Positions 8,713 through 18,006 of a stretch of DNA of 64,000 bases are shown here, in pieces. Position 1 is the first letter of the stretch, and each line of letters starts with the position of its first letter. The stretch is from CAYUYV01 sp964522525 (GTDB lineage: Bacteria; Pseudomonadota; Alphaproteobacteria; JAJFIK01): assembly GCA_964522525.1 (NCBI GenBank), contig CAZFWG010000018.1, positions 1 through 64,000 on the forward strand, written 5' to 3'. Made by a program: the position numbers and the translations under genes. The notes beneath the pieces were generated by a model that was not told the DNA's origin, searched no databases, and was given only the letters and a program-made list of their open reading frames with translations.

Positions 8713-8741
8713 ATATACGGTCTCTTCCCCGGCGCCGTCAA
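8713..8741 (-). promoter_or_regulatory. Promoter of serC-serA
   Basis: On the minus strand TTGACG (8741-8736), a 17-bp spacer, and GTATAT (8718-8713). This matches the housekeeping alphaproteobacterial consensus well. The predicted transcript start near 8706 would place the two leader hairpins right at the RNA 5' end. Confidence 0.65.
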
Positions 8742-8927
8742 GGCGCGTTCACCAAAGGCACGCGTCCAGAAACAAAAAGTGACGAAGGGCGGACCACACA
8801 AGGAATATCCGATCCCGTAGATACTGGGTCTGCAGTTCGGCCCCATCGGGTTAAGAACAGGCTAAGCAGGCTTCAGGTCCCGGCGCGCGATCGGGCGGCT
8901 TTTGAACAGGCAAGACGGGAGACCCCT

Positions 8928-10076
8928 ATGAGCGAACGCCTTGGATGCCAGCGCGCGCTTTTCGATCTGTCGGACGATATCATCTATCTGAATTGCGCCT
9001 ATATGTCGCCGTCCCTCAAGATCGCGCGGCAGGCCGGTGAAGCGGGCATACGGATTAAATCGGAGCCCTGGCGGGTCGAACCGCGTCACTTCTTTTCAGG
9101 CCCGGATCGCGTGCGCGGCTTCATGGCCCGCCTGATCGGTGCCGTTGCCGACGACATCGCCATTGTGCCCTCCGCAAGCTATGGCATTGCCACGGCCGCG
9201 AACAACCTGCCTGTCGCCAAGGGACAGGAGATCCTTCTTCTTGCGGAGCAGTTTCCCGCCAATGTCTATAGCTGGCGGGTCAAGGCCGAGGAAAGCGGTG
9301 CCCGGATCGTGACGGTCGGGAAGCCGGGCCCCAATGGACCGGGCTGGGCGGAGCGGATCATCGAGGCCATCAATGCGGATACGGCGATTGTCGCACTGCC
9401 CCATTGTCACTGGACGGATGGCTCCCTGGTCGACCTGCCCCGTGTGGCCGAACGGGTCCGCGCGGTCGGTGCCGCCCTCGTTCTCGATCTGTCCCAGTCC
9501 CTGGGCGCCATGCCTATCGATGTGCGCGATGTGGATCCGGATTTTCTCGTGGCGCCCTGCTATAAATGGCTCCTCGGCCCCTACAGCCTGGGATTTCTTT
9601 ACGTGGCGCCCCGTCATCAGCAAGGCCGGCCCCTGGAACAGACCTGGATCGGTCGTGAGGATGCGGAAGATTTCCAGGGCCTTGTCGACTACCGGGACAA
9701 ATGGGATCGGGGCGCCCGCCGGTTCGACATGGGGGAACGGGCGCAGTTTCATCTCCTGCCCATGGCGCTGGCCGCGCTCGCCCAGATCGAACGCTGGCAG
9801 GTGGCGCGGATCGCCGCCACCTTGGGCGACAGGACGCGTCTCGTGGCCCGACATGCCCAGGACCTGGGCCTTGACGTTTCGCCGGAGGCGGACCGGGCGC
9901 CGCATTTTGTCGGCGTGCGTTTCCCCAAAGGGCTGCCCGACAGTCTGCTTGCTGATCTCAAGGCCCGCAACATCCATGTCAGCGCCCGGGGCAGTGCCTT
10001 GCGCATCACGCCCCATCTGTACAATTCCGACGAAGAGATCGACACTTTCTTCCGTGTCTTGAAGGACATGCTGTGA
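8928..10076 (+). CDS. Class V PLP-dependent aminotransferase (cysteine desulfurase/kynureninase-like)
   Basis: 382 residues with aminotransferase class V fold features: N-terminal YLNCAYMSPS, SASYGIATA for phosphate binding, HCHWTDGSLVDL, Asp187 (VLDLSQS) for the pyridine nitrogen, and Lys213 (PCYKWLLGPY) as the internal aldimine lysine. No catalytic cysteine loop of a cysteine desulfurase is evident, so SufS/IscS activity is unlikely; isopenicillin-N-epimerase-like or kynureninase-like chemistry is possible but unassigned. The ribosome site GGGAG precedes ATG 8928. Its stop overlaps the next gene by 4 bp (GTGA), so transporter and enzyme are co-translated. Divergent from serC. Confidence 0.88.
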   Translation: MSERLGCQRALFDLSDDIIYLNCAYMSPSLKIARQAGEAGIRIKSEPWRVEPRHFFSGPDRVRGFMARLIGAVADDIAIVPSASYGIATAANNLPVAKGQEILLLAEQFPANVYSWRVKAEESGARIVTVGKPGPNGPGWAERIIEAINADTAIVALPHCHWTDGSLVDLPRVAERVRAVGAALVLDLSQSLGAMPIDVRDVDPDFLVAPCYKWLLGPYSLGFLYVAPRHQQGRPLEQTWIGREDAEDFQGLVDYRDKWDRGARRFDMGERAQFHLLPMALAALAQIERWQVARIAATLGDRTRLVARHAQDLGLDVSPEADRAPHFVGVRFPKGLPDSLLADLKARNIHVSARGSALRITPHLYNSDEEIDTFFRVLKDML

Positions 10077-11014
10077 CGTCGTCCACGGAAACGGCAGGAC
10101 AGGCGAGCAGCGCGTCTCACCGGTTCGGGCCCTGGATCATGCTCTTGATCCTGGTCGCCATGTGGGGCTCCGCCTTCATGATGATCACGGTCACCGTGGA
10201 GACGATTCCCCCCTTCACGGCCGTGGCCATCCGCCTTGTGACCGCAACCCTCGTCCTTTGCGCGGCGGCGGCCGTTACGGGGCATGGCCTGCCGAGTCTG
10301 CGCCTGAATGTCCCCGGCGCGGCACGGGTCTGGGGCATGATGTTCGTCCTGGCCCTGACCGGTAACGTGATCCCCTTTTCCCTGATCAGTTGGGGGCAAC
10401 TCACCGTTCCCTCGAGCCTGGCCGGCATTCTGATGGCGATCATGCCCCTGACGACCATGGGGTTGGCGGCCTTGTTCGTTCCCGGAGAGACCGTGACGGC
10501 CCGCCGCCTGGGTGGTTTCATCCTGGGCTTTATCGGCTTGATGACCCTGTTCGGGCCAAGCGCCCTGGGCCTCGCCGGGGGCGAGACATGGCTGTCCCAG
10601 CTTGCCGTTCTGTCCGGCGCCTGTTTCTACGCGGTCAATGCGGTGCTCACCAAGCACCGCCCGCCCATGCATCCCTTGGCCGCCGCCGCCGCGATCCACA
10701 TCTGTGCGTGCCTCGTGATCGTGCCCGTGGCGTTCATCGTGGATGATCCCTTGGCTCTGCGGCCCAGCAGCCAATCCCTCCTGGCCGTCATGATCCTGGG
10801 CGTCTTTTGCAGTGCTCTGGCCACGGTCATCCTCCTGCGCCTGATCGATCAGGCTGGCCCCACCTTCACGGCACAGATCAATTATCTCGTCCCCATTTGG
10901 GCCGCCATGCTCGGTATTCTGGTGTTGGGCGAGGAACCGGGCGGCTCGGCGCTTCTGGCCCTCGCCCTCATTCTGGGTGGGATCGCCCTCGCCCAGACGC
11001 GGGCGCGGGCCTGA
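10073..11014 (+). CDS. EamA/DMT-superfamily inner-membrane transporter
   Basis: 313 residues from GTG 10073, overlapping the upstream aminotransferase stop as GTGA. About ten hydrophobic segments in two repeated five-helix halves, the EamA (RhaT/RarD) architecture; the first helix carries MWGSAFMMI and the second repeat ends in PIWAAMLGILVLGEEPG, typical of the family. These proteins export or exchange metabolites, often amino acids; the aminotransferase partner suggests an amino-acid-related substrate, an inference only. Ends 3 bp before the stop of the convergent phzF-like gene. Confidence 0.88.
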   Translation: MTSSTETAGQASSASHRFGPWIMLLILVAMWGSAFMMITVTVETIPPFTAVAIRLVTATLVLCAAAAVTGHGLPSLRLNVPGAARVWGMMFVLALTGNVIPFSLISWGQLTVPSSLAGILMAIMPLTTMGLAALFVPGETVTARRLGGFILGFIGLMTLFGPSALGLAGGETWLSQLAVLSGACFYAVNAVLTKHRPPMHPLAAAAAIHICACLVIVPVAFIVDDPLALRPSSQSLLAVMILGVFCSALATVILLRLIDQAGPTFTAQINYLVPIWAAMLGILVLGEEPGGSALLALALILGGIALAQTRARA

Positions 11015-11017
11015 CCC

Positions 11018-11860
11018 TCACAGGCCCGGAACCGTGGCCACGCCCTTGAAATAGGAAACGCAGTGTCCGGAGATAAAGACCCGGTCGGGCTGCGCCACGT
11101 CCAGGCTGCAATAGACCGTGCCGCCCCGCACGGAGGCCTGGAACCCCGTCAGGGAGACCTTGCCCATGCGCCCCGCCCAATAGGGCGTCAACGTACAATG
11201 GGCCGAGCCGGTGACGGGATCCTCCGCCACGCCCTTAAGGGGCGCGAAGAAGCGGGAGACAAAGTCATAATCGCTGTTCTCCCTGGATGGCGCCGTCACG
11301 ATCAGTCCCCAGGCATCCGCCTCCATCAAGGCCTCCCGCAGGCGCGGGTCATAACGCACACGCCGGACCTCATCCTCCGTGTCGAACACCGCCAAAAGGT
11401 TGACCGCACGCAGCAGAGCAAGCGGGCGCAAGCCCAGGGCCTCCTCGAACCGGTCGAGATGGAAAATGGGGTCCGCGAGCGGACGTGCCGGGAGGAGCGG
11501 GAAATCCATCACGAGACGCCCCTCCTCCCCGCGCGTGACGATCAGGTCCCCGCTGCGTGTCCGGAAAATGAGCCGTTCGAGATCAGGATGACGCTCCGTG
11601 AACACAATATGGGCCGAGGCCAATGTCGCATGGCCGCACAGTTCCACTTCATCCGTGGGCGTGAACCAACGCAGATGATAAGCCCCTGCCCCACGCTCCG
11701 GCTCGGGCACGAAGAAGGCCGTTTCCGACAGATTGTTTTCCGCCGCCATGGCCTGGAGCGTCTCGCCGGGGATCCAACTCTCAAGGGGGCACACCGCCGC
11801 CGGATTGCCGGCAAACACACGATCAGTGAAAGCGTCCACTTGAAACAAGGGTATGTCCAT
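11018..11860 (-). CDS. PhzF-family isomerase/epimerase-like protein
   Basis: 280 residues starting MDIPLFQVDAFTDR at ATG 11860, chosen because GAGGT lies 7 bases upstream; ATG 11866 would be too close to it. PhzF-fold proteins are cytosolic diaminopimelate-epimerase-like enzymes; characterised members isomerise trans-2,3-dihydro-3-hydroxyanthranilate, but most homologues have unknown substrates. Glu46 (NNLSETAFF) is the catalytic acid of the family, with CGHATLASAH and DPVTGSAHC as further conserved motifs. No other phenazine genes are nearby, so the specific phenazine role should not be assumed. 38 bp downstream of thiD, same strand. Confidence 0.9.
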   Translation of the reverse strand: MDIPLFQVDAFTDRVFAGNPAAVCPLESWIPGETLQAMAAENNLSETAFFVPEPERGAGAYHLRWFTPTDEVELCGHATLASAHIVFTERHPDLERLIFRTRSGDLIVTRGEEGRLVMDFPLLPARPLADPIFHLDRFEEALGLRPLALLRAVNLLAVFDTEDEVRRVRYDPRLREALMEADAWGLIVTAPSRENSDYDFVSRFFAPLKGVAEDPVTGSAHCTLTPYWAGRMGKVSLTGFQASVRGGTVYCSLDVAQPDRVFISGHCVSYFKGVATVPGL

Positions 11861-11898
11861 ACTCATCACCTCACGTTTGAAACAAGCGACAGAAGAGG

Positions 11899-12762
11899 TC
11901 AGACCAGTTTCGGATCTTCGCCAAACATGGAGGGAAAACCCCATGTCTCCGGTTGCGGCAAAGGATGCATGTGGTTGAGGGGCCCGTGGCCCTGGCCGAG
12001 ACCGGGGGCGGTGCGGATCGCCTCCAACACATAAGCCCGTGCCCTGGCAACGGCCTGCTCCAGAGCTTCGCCCCGCGCCAGCAGAGCAGCGATCGCGGAC
12101 GCTAAGGTGCAGCCCGTCCCATGGGTGTGGGGGGTCTCAATGCGGCGGCTCTCGAAACGGCGAACCGTGTCCGCCGTCATCAGAATATCCGTCACGGGAC
12201 GAGAGGCGTCATCCTCCATATGGCCGCCCTTGAGCAGGACGGCCCTTGGCCCCAGATCCAACAGATCCCGCGCTGCGGCCTCCATGCTCTCCCGATCCCC
12301 AATCGAATAGCCGAGCAGCACCTCAGCCTCCGGAATATTGGGCGTAATGAGAGCGGCACGGGGAAGAAGCGTATCCCGGACGATGCTTTCGGCCTTTTCG
12401 GTCAGCAGACGGGCCCCGCCCTTGGCGACCATCACGGGATCGACCACAAGGGGCACCCCCTGACCATGGCTGTCGAGCGCGCCCAGAACGGCATCGATGA
12501 CTTCCGGTTTGTGAAGCATGCCCGTCTTGATGACGTCGGCGCCGATATCCTCAAGCACCACCCGGATTTGATCCGCAATGATGTTTGGGGGGATCTCAAA
12601 GACACCGAAGACACCCTTGGTGTTCTGTACGGTGATGGCCGTGATCGCCGTCGCGCCATAGGCGCCGCAGGCCGCCACGGCCTTGAGATCGGCCTGAATG
12701 CCCGCACCGCCCCCGGAATCCGAACCCGCAATGATGAGGACCCGCCCTCGAATATCCGTCAT
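11899..12762 (-). CDS. thiD: Hydroxymethylpyrimidine / phosphomethylpyrimidine kinase
   Basis: 287 residues, a ribokinase-fold enzyme that phosphorylates HMP and HMP-P for thiamine synthesis. Motifs: IAGSDSGGGAGIQADLK (substrate loop), GAYGATAITAITVQNTKGV, DPVMVAKGG, and HTHGTGCTLASAIAALLARG (anion hole and catalytic base). A ~20-residue tail after LNHMHPLPQ is slightly longer than in E. coli. The start ATG overlaps the folP stop (ATGA), so thiD is translationally coupled to folP. Here thiD occupies the place after folP where many Proteobacteria carry glmM. thiE is in another operon (45.8 kb). Confidence 0.95.
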   Translation of the reverse strand: MTDIRGRVLIIAGSDSGGGAGIQADLKAVAACGAYGATAITAITVQNTKGVFGVFEIPPNIIADQIRVVLEDIGADVIKTGMLHKPEVIDAVLGALDSHGQGVPLVVDPVMVAKGGARLLTEKAESIVRDTLLPRAALITPNIPEAEVLLGYSIGDRESMEAAARDLLDLGPRAVLLKGGHMEDDASRPVTDILMTADTVRRFESRRIETPHTHGTGCTLASAIAALLARGEALEQAVARARAYVLEAIRTAPGLGQGHGPLNHMHPLPQPETWGFPSMFGEDPKLV

Positions 12763-13820
12763 TGTGCCCCTTTCATCCTCTGCGGCCCCTCCGACAGGGA
12801 CCCATCCCTCATGGCCTGCCAGACGGCCCTGGCCTGGACGGTCTCCGCGACATCATGAACCCGGATCATCTGCACACCCCGATCAAAGGCATGGCAGGCC
12901 ACAGCGAGGGATCCGGCCAGGCGCTCGAGCGGGTCGGACGTACCACTGAGCCGCCCGATAAAGGACTTGCGCGACGCGCCGAGCACGATCGGGCAGCCCA
13001 GCGTGTGGAACAGGGCCAAGCCATGGAGCAGTGCCAGATTGTGCTCAAGCGTCTTGCCAAAACCGATACCGGGATCGACGACCAGCCGATCCCGCGCGAT
13101 TCCGGCGGCGACGCAGGCCTCGATCCTCTGTTCAAGGGCATCGAACACATCGAGCAGAACATGATCATAAACCGGATCATGCTGCATGGTCCGGGGCTCC
13201 CCCCGCGCATGCATCAAGATCACGGGGCAGCCCAGCGCCGCCACGGTTTCAAGGGAGCGGTCATCATGGGAAAGGGCCGAAACATCATTGACGATCGAGG
13301 CGCCCGCGGCGGCGGCCTGCTCCATAACCACCGCCTTTCGCGTATCCACGGAAATCGGTATGCTGACCGATCGGGCCAGACCCTCGATCACGGGGATCAC
13401 CCGCGCCAATTCCTCGTCTTCGGAAACGGGTTCCGCGCCGGGCCTTGTGCTCTCGCCCCCCACATCGAGGACATCCGCCCCCGCCTCGGCCAGGGCCCGG
13501 CCATGGGACAAGGCAGCTTCGGCAGACGCAAACGCGCCACCGTCGGAAAAGGAGTCCGGCGTGACATTGACGATGCCCATCACGGCCGTCCGTCCGGGAA
13601 TGAAACCCGGCAACGGGTCCCGGGGCCGGAGCACCGCGTCCCGTGCTATCGCAAAAGTGGGGTCGTCATCCCCGTCGAAGGTCAGCCTGCGCGCGGCACC
13701 ATCGCGGTCGAGGCGCAGCCAATGGGAAAAACCCACACCGTCGCCGCCGATGCCCGGCAACGACAGCGTTCCGGGACCCGCAAAATCCGTCGGGAGATAG
13801 TAGTGGGCACGTTGAGCCAT
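12759..13820 (-). CDS. folP: Dihydropteroate synthase
   Basis: 353 residues from ATG 13820 (MAQRAHYYLP). Condenses 6-hydroxymethyl-7,8-dihydropterin pyrophosphate with p-aminobenzoate; the sulfonamide target. The TIM-barrel signature MGIVNVTPDSFSDGG (81-95) and GGESTRPGAEPV are intact, as are DTRKAVV, VNDVSAL, DPGIGFGKTLEHN and GASRKSFIG. A ~75-residue N-terminal segment precedes the barrel; such extensions occur in alphaproteobacterial DHPS. The longer upstream frame (to 13880) lacks a better ribosome site. It lies 99 bp after ftsH and overlaps thiD by 4 bp. Confidence 0.95.
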   Translation of the reverse strand: MAQRAHYYLPTDFAGPGTLSLPGIGGDGVGFSHWLRLDRDGAARRLTFDGDDDPTFAIARDAVLRPRDPLPGFIPGRTAVMGIVNVTPDSFSDGGAFASAEAALSHGRALAEAGADVLDVGGESTRPGAEPVSEDEELARVIPVIEGLARSVSIPISVDTRKAVVMEQAAAAGASIVNDVSALSHDDRSLETVAALGCPVILMHARGEPRTMQHDPVYDHVLLDVFDALEQRIEACVAAGIARDRLVVDPGIGFGKTLEHNLALLHGLALFHTLGCPIVLGASRKSFIGRLSGTSDPLERLAGSLAVACHAFDRGVQMIRVHDVAETVQARAVWQAMRDGSLSEGPQRMKGAQ

Positions 13821-13919
13821 CACCGGGATCTCCCGAGTGTCGTGTCGGGATGATTGAGCCGCCGGCCAAGGCCCCCGCAATCATGGATGGGCGGGCCCGG
13901 CCGCGGCGTTGCCCTGTCT

Positions 13920-15854
13920 TTACGTTCCCTGGGGCTCAGGGTCCGCGCCATTGGGCGGCAGGTCCTCATTCGTGTTCCGCCGCTTGCCGGCGGCCGGCAC
14001 GGCGGAGCTGGGGCCGAGCGGAGTCGAGGGATCATCCTCGGGGTTTTCCCGCACCGGCTTTTCACCACGGAGCAAGCCGCGGATCTCTTCCCCGGACAGG
14101 GTTTCGTATTCGAGGAGCCCGGCGGCGAGGGCATGGAGATCGTCGATCCGTTCGGTGAGGATCCCGCGGGCGGTCTCGAAGCCTTCCTGAACGAAACGCT
14201 TGACCTCCTCATCGATGATCTTGGCGGTATGGCCGGAAATGTTCTGCTGACGGGACACGGAATGGCCGAGGAACACCTCTTCTTGGTTTTCGCCATACGC
14301 CACCGTGCCGAGCTCGTCGGAATAGCCCCAACGGGTCACCATGGCGCGGGCGAGCCGCGTGGCCTGATCGATGTCCGACTGGGCGCCGGAGGTCACCTTT
14401 TCCTTGCCGAAAATGATCTCCTCGGCGATGCGGCCGGCCATCAGAATGGCAAGCCGTGAGCGCATCTGCTCAAGGCTCATGGACACCTGATCCTCTTCCG
14501 GCAACTGCATGACCATGCCCAGCGCCCGGCCGCGCGGGATGATGGTCGCCTTATGGACCGGATCCGTGGCCGGCACATTCATGGCCACGATGGCATGGCC
14601 GCCTTCGTGATAGGCCGTGAGCGTCTTCTGTTCCTCGGTCATGACCATGGAGCGGCGCTCGGACCCCATCAGGACCTTGTCCTTGGCATCCTCGAACTCA
14701 CCCATGGTGACGAGCCGTTTGTTGCGCCGCGCCGCCAGAAGAGCGGCCTCGTTCACCAGATTGGCGAGGTCGGCGCCGGAGAAGCCCGGCGTGCCCCGCG
14801 CGATCACCTTGGCGTTCACATCCGGTGCCAGGGGCACTTTGCGCATATGGACCCGGAGAATTTTCTCCCGGCCGATAATATCCGGGTTCGGCACAACCAC
14901 CTGGCGGTCGAAACGGCCGGGCCGCAACAGCGCCGGATCGAGAACGTCTGGACGGTTCGTCGCCGCGATGAGGATCACGCCCTCATTAGCCTCGAAGCCG
15001 TCCATTTCCACCAGAAGCTGGTTCAACGTCTGTTCGCGTTCGTCATTTCCACCGCCAAGCCCGGCGCCCCGGTGGCGACCCACCGCGTCGATCTCGTCGA
15101 TGAAGATGATGCAGGGCGCGTTCTTTTTGGCCTGTTCGAACATGTCACGCACCCGGCTGGCGCCGACGCCCACGAACATCTCAACAAAGTCCGAGCCGGA
15201 AATGGTGAAGAACGGCACATTGGCCTCACCGGCGATCGCCCGCGCCAAAAGCGTCTTACCCGTACCGGGCGGGCCGACCAGCAGTGCCCCTTTGGGGATC
15301 TTGCCGCCCAGACGCTGAAATTTCTGGGGATCTTTGAGGAACTCGACAATCTCCTCGAGCTCTTCCTTGGCCTCGTCGATGCCCGCCACGTCATCGAAGG
15401 TCACTCGGCCGTGACGCTCCGTCAGCAGCTTGGCCTTCGACTTGCCGAAGCCCATGGCCTTGCCGCCGCCCGACTGCATCTGACGCATGAAGAAGATCCA
15501 CACGGCGATCAGCAGAAGCATCGGGAACCAGGAAATCAGAATGCCGATCAGCGGATGAACGGAGTCCCCTTCGGTCTTGATCCGCACCGAAACACTGCGA
15601 TCTGTGAGGCGCTGAACGAAGTCGGAGTTATTGGGCGCAATCGTAGTGAAATCGCCGTCGTCGGTGTAGCGGCCCGTGACGCGCTGCCCTTGGATCACCA
15701 CTTCGCGCACCTGACCCGCATCCACTTTGGCCAGGAAATCGGAATATTTGATCTCATTCGCGGATCCCTGCTGGGGGGAGCCCTGGAAGAGATTAAACAG
15801 GGCGACCAGCAGAAGCAGAATGATGGCCCACAGCGCAAAATTGCGGAAATTCAT
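13920..15854 (-). CDS. ftsH: ATP-dependent zinc metalloprotease FtsH
   Basis: 644 residues, normal length. A hexameric inner-membrane AAA+ protease that degrades misfolded membrane proteins and, in E. coli, RpoH and LpxC. Two membrane helices (~8-24 and ~102-122) flank a periplasmic domain; Walker A GPPGTGKT 194-201, Walker B FIDE 251-254, arginine-finger region RPGRFDR 311-317, and the zinc site HEGGH 416-420. The C-terminal ~45 residues are Pro- and charge-rich and variable. Order tilS-ftsH-folP is the usual proteobacterial one. A candidate promoter lies about 190 bp upstream (16043-16071). Confidence 0.98.
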   Translation of the reverse strand: MNFRNFALWAIILLLLVALFNLFQGSPQQGSANEIKYSDFLAKVDAGQVREVVIQGQRVTGRYTDDGDFTTIAPNNSDFVQRLTDRSVSVRIKTEGDSVHPLIGILISWFPMLLLIAVWIFFMRQMQSGGGKAMGFGKSKAKLLTERHGRVTFDDVAGIDEAKEELEEIVEFLKDPQKFQRLGGKIPKGALLVGPPGTGKTLLARAIAGEANVPFFTISGSDFVEMFVGVGASRVRDMFEQAKKNAPCIIFIDEIDAVGRHRGAGLGGGNDEREQTLNQLLVEMDGFEANEGVILIAATNRPDVLDPALLRPGRFDRQVVVPNPDIIGREKILRVHMRKVPLAPDVNAKVIARGTPGFSGADLANLVNEAALLAARRNKRLVTMGEFEDAKDKVLMGSERRSMVMTEEQKTLTAYHEGGHAIVAMNVPATDPVHKATIIPRGRALGMVMQLPEEDQVSMSLEQMRSRLAILMAGRIAEEIIFGKEKVTSGAQSDIDQATRLARAMVTRWGYSDELGTVAYGENQEEVFLGHSVSRQQNISGHTAKIIDEEVKRFVQEGFETARGILTERIDDLHALAAGLLEYETLSGEEIRGLLRGEKPVRENPEDDPSTPLGPSSAVPAAGKRRNTNEDLPPNGADPEPQGT

Positions 15855-16042
15855 CGGTGCCGATCCTCAGACTTGATTGGCCCAACGGGACGGATCCGTC
15901 CCCGGCAAACACGCGAAACGCCCCAACCCCTGAACGCGCCTTCCGCGTCACGGGCCCCAAAGGGCACCAAAACCCGACTATGCCCCAGCTTGGCTTTCAC
16001 GTCACCTTATGCCGTCGGCACTGCAATGGCCATGACGCTGGG

Positions 16043-16071
16043 ATAGTAGATCTTAGAGCAATGTATTTAAG
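16043..16071 (-). promoter_or_regulatory. Candidate ftsH promoter
   Basis: Minus strand: CTTAAA (16071-16066), 17-bp spacer, TACTAT (16048-16043), in the 245-bp gap between the ends of tilS and the start of ftsH. It could be a sigma-70 site; the CTTA / CTACTAT pattern also loosely resembles RpoH promoters, which would fit ftsH biology. The leader would be about 180 nt. No other feature was seen in this gap. Confidence 0.4.
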
Positions 16072-16099
16072 GAGCCCTGCCCCACGGCGCCAGATGTCC

Positions 16100-17677
16100 T
16101 CAGTCCCTATGGTCGCTGAACGCGTCAAGATGACCGGAAACACCGGATCGGGGCGTGAGGAAAACGGCCTGAAAACCCGTATCTGCCGGGTCATAGCCCA
16201 AATGGGGCACGGCCATGAGCTGATCGCCGCACCACAAAGAGGGCAGGCTCGGGCCACAGGCGACCGGCAGGGTCTCCTGGACCAGGATCCCCTGGCGCTT
16301 CAAGGCCAACACGCCTTCTTGACCGAGGGCCTGAACCCCGCCCGAATGGGAATCCCAAGGCAGAGAGACTTGGAAGCGCTCATCCCAAACGGAGACATCA
16401 CCCGGCTCCAAGGCCACCGGCGCGCCGGGATGCCGCGTCTCCCGCGTGATCAGGGCCGTGACGCCATCGGCCAGTGGCCCCACCCGACAACTGCCAAGAG
16501 TGCGTACCCGCATTTCCGTGTCGCTCAGAAGCATATCCGCCAGGCGGATCAGCCGGTCATGGCGGGGCGGATAGTCGAGACCACCCACGGTTTTCAGGAC
16601 CTGCCTTAAGACCCGAAGCGCGATCTCTTCCGGCGCGCGGGCGAGCCGGGCCCGGTCGATCCAGGCGAAACCGGCCTCGTGCCAGACAACGGCGTCGGAC
16701 ATGAGGTCTTGGGCCGATGTGTCCAATGCCCGCCGTGCCCTTTGAAGGCGTTGGGCCGTGGCGGCCAGACGCTCCGCATCGAGGCCCTCGGCGACAAGCC
16801 CCTCCAGAAGATGGCGGATCCGCACCCGCGTGAAGCGATCATCGTCATTCGACGGGTCCTCAAGCCACGCCCGTCCGGCGGTCTCGAGGGTGGCGCGCAG
16901 CCTCGCCCGCGGCATGATGAGAAGGGGACGGAGCACTTCGACACTGCCCCGCCCGCCCGGATCCTTGAGGATCGTGCGCGGGGCAATGCCCGACAGACCG
17001 TCCACCCCGCTTCCCCGGGTCAGACGCATCAAGACGGTCTCGGCCTGGTCATCGAGGGTATGGCCCGTCAACAGGGTCGGCACACCGTTTTCCCGGCACC
17101 AGCCTTCCAAAAGGCCGTAGCGGATATCGCGGGCCTGGGCCTGGATGTTCGATTGGGGCGTATTGCCCTCATGGCGCAAGACCACATGGCGCAGGGAAAG
17201 CTGTTTGGCCTGGTCGGCCACCCATTTTGCTTCATCGGCGGCTTCCGGCCGCAGCCCGTGATCGACGGTCAACACCGTGACCGGCGAAAAAGTACCGAAA
17301 TCCCAACCATGGCTCACACTGTCCGGATAGTGGCGCGTCATCTGGTTGGCCCACCGCGCCACCAGATAGAGAAGGGCCATGCTGTCGCCGCCACCCGAGA
17401 CGGCCACGGCGAGGGGTAGCGTCAGGCCCGTGGCAGTTGCCAAAGCTGTGAATTCCGCCTCGCTCACCGCCGGACAGGACGGCAATTCAGCCGCTTTCGG
17501 GGCGGTGTCGGACTTGGTTGCCACGCCTTTGGGGGTCTTGGCACGGGACGTTCGGCCGGTCTTTTCCGGACCTTTGCGTGCCTTGACCGCTCCCGCGGTG
17601 GCCGTGCGTGTGTCGGAGGCCTTTCGGGATTGCGACCCGCCCTGCCCCGAGCCATTGATGATTTGAGGTGGCGCCAT
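16100..17677 (-). CDS. tilS: tRNA(Ile)-lysidine synthase with a long basic N-terminal extension
   Basis: 525 residues from ATG 17677 (GGAGGAG ribosome site 5 bases upstream). It attaches lysine to C34 of the CAU-anticodon tRNA-Ile using ATP, so that AUA is read correctly. PP-loop SGGGDSMAL begins at residue 94; LTVDHGLRPEA, GHTLDDQAETVLMRL and RGSGVDGLSGI follow, and a C-terminal TilS-type domain ends the protein. Residues ~10-70 are a low-complexity Ser/Thr/Lys/Arg/Ala-rich stretch not found in E. coli TilS, probably disordered and possibly RNA-contacting. Follows cpoB in the same direction after a 329-bp gap. Confidence 0.93.
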   Translation of the reverse strand: MAPPQIINGSGQGGSQSRKASDTRTATAGAVKARKGPEKTGRTSRAKTPKGVATKSDTAPKAAELPSCPAVSEAEFTALATATGLTLPLAVAVSGGGDSMALLYLVARWANQMTRHYPDSVSHGWDFGTFSPVTVLTVDHGLRPEAADEAKWVADQAKQLSLRHVVLRHEGNTPQSNIQAQARDIRYGLLEGWCRENGVPTLLTGHTLDDQAETVLMRLTRGSGVDGLSGIAPRTILKDPGGRGSVEVLRPLLIMPRARLRATLETAGRAWLEDPSNDDDRFTRVRIRHLLEGLVAEGLDAERLAATAQRLQRARRALDTSAQDLMSDAVVWHEAGFAWIDRARLARAPEEIALRVLRQVLKTVGGLDYPPRHDRLIRLADMLLSDTEMRVRTLGSCRVGPLADGVTALITRETRHPGAPVALEPGDVSVWDERFQVSLPWDSHSGGVQALGQEGVLALKRQGILVQETLPVACGPSLPSLWCGDQLMAVPHLGYDPADTGFQAVFLTPRSGVSGHLDAFSDHRD

Positions 17678-18006
17678 GGCACTCCTCCGGCTCTTCGCCT
17701 CTCGGCCTGCCCTCAAGCCGCGCCCCGGTGCGGCCGTGATCGGGTTCAGGCTCTATCCCACCCAAAACGGTGCCACGCACTTCCCTGGGACGGAAGGCGA
17801 AGCTTCGGTCTACTCCTCGATCAACGCGGGTACTAAAGACTGGCTGGTTGTCCCGGCAGACGATTCGGGGCCAGCACTTCACACATGAACACGCGGACGG
17901 CCCATCACACAGGGCACAGGTCCATGTCATGGGCGCGGTCGGCCGAGGCCGCCACGCCCTTTACAGGCAAAAACCCAAGGAAAACGGCTCTAAGATACCA
18001 TTATAC
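17678..18006. other. Intergenic region between cpoB and tilS with a possible -10 element
   Basis: 329 bp without a convincing gene; open frames here are out-of-frame shadows with poor coding character. On the minus strand a perfect TATAAT (18005-18000) lies just after the cpoB stop, but no -35 element is recognisable at 16-18 bp. It may be the promoter for tilS. No terminator was seen for cpoB. Confidence 0.35.

Noticed and set aside
8928..10076. Cysteine desulfurase (SufS/IscS) assignment
   Set aside because: The class V fold is clear but the catalytic Cys loop is missing and no Suf/Isc genes are adjacent.
11018..11860. Phenazine biosynthesis locus
   Set aside because: Only a PhzF-fold protein is present; no other phz genes, and the family is mostly unrelated to phenazines.
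11866..11944. N-terminal extension of the PhzF-like protein
   Set aside because: It would overlap the 3' end of thiD and lacks a ribosome site; ATG 11860 has GAGGT at proper spacing and starts exactly at the family N terminus.
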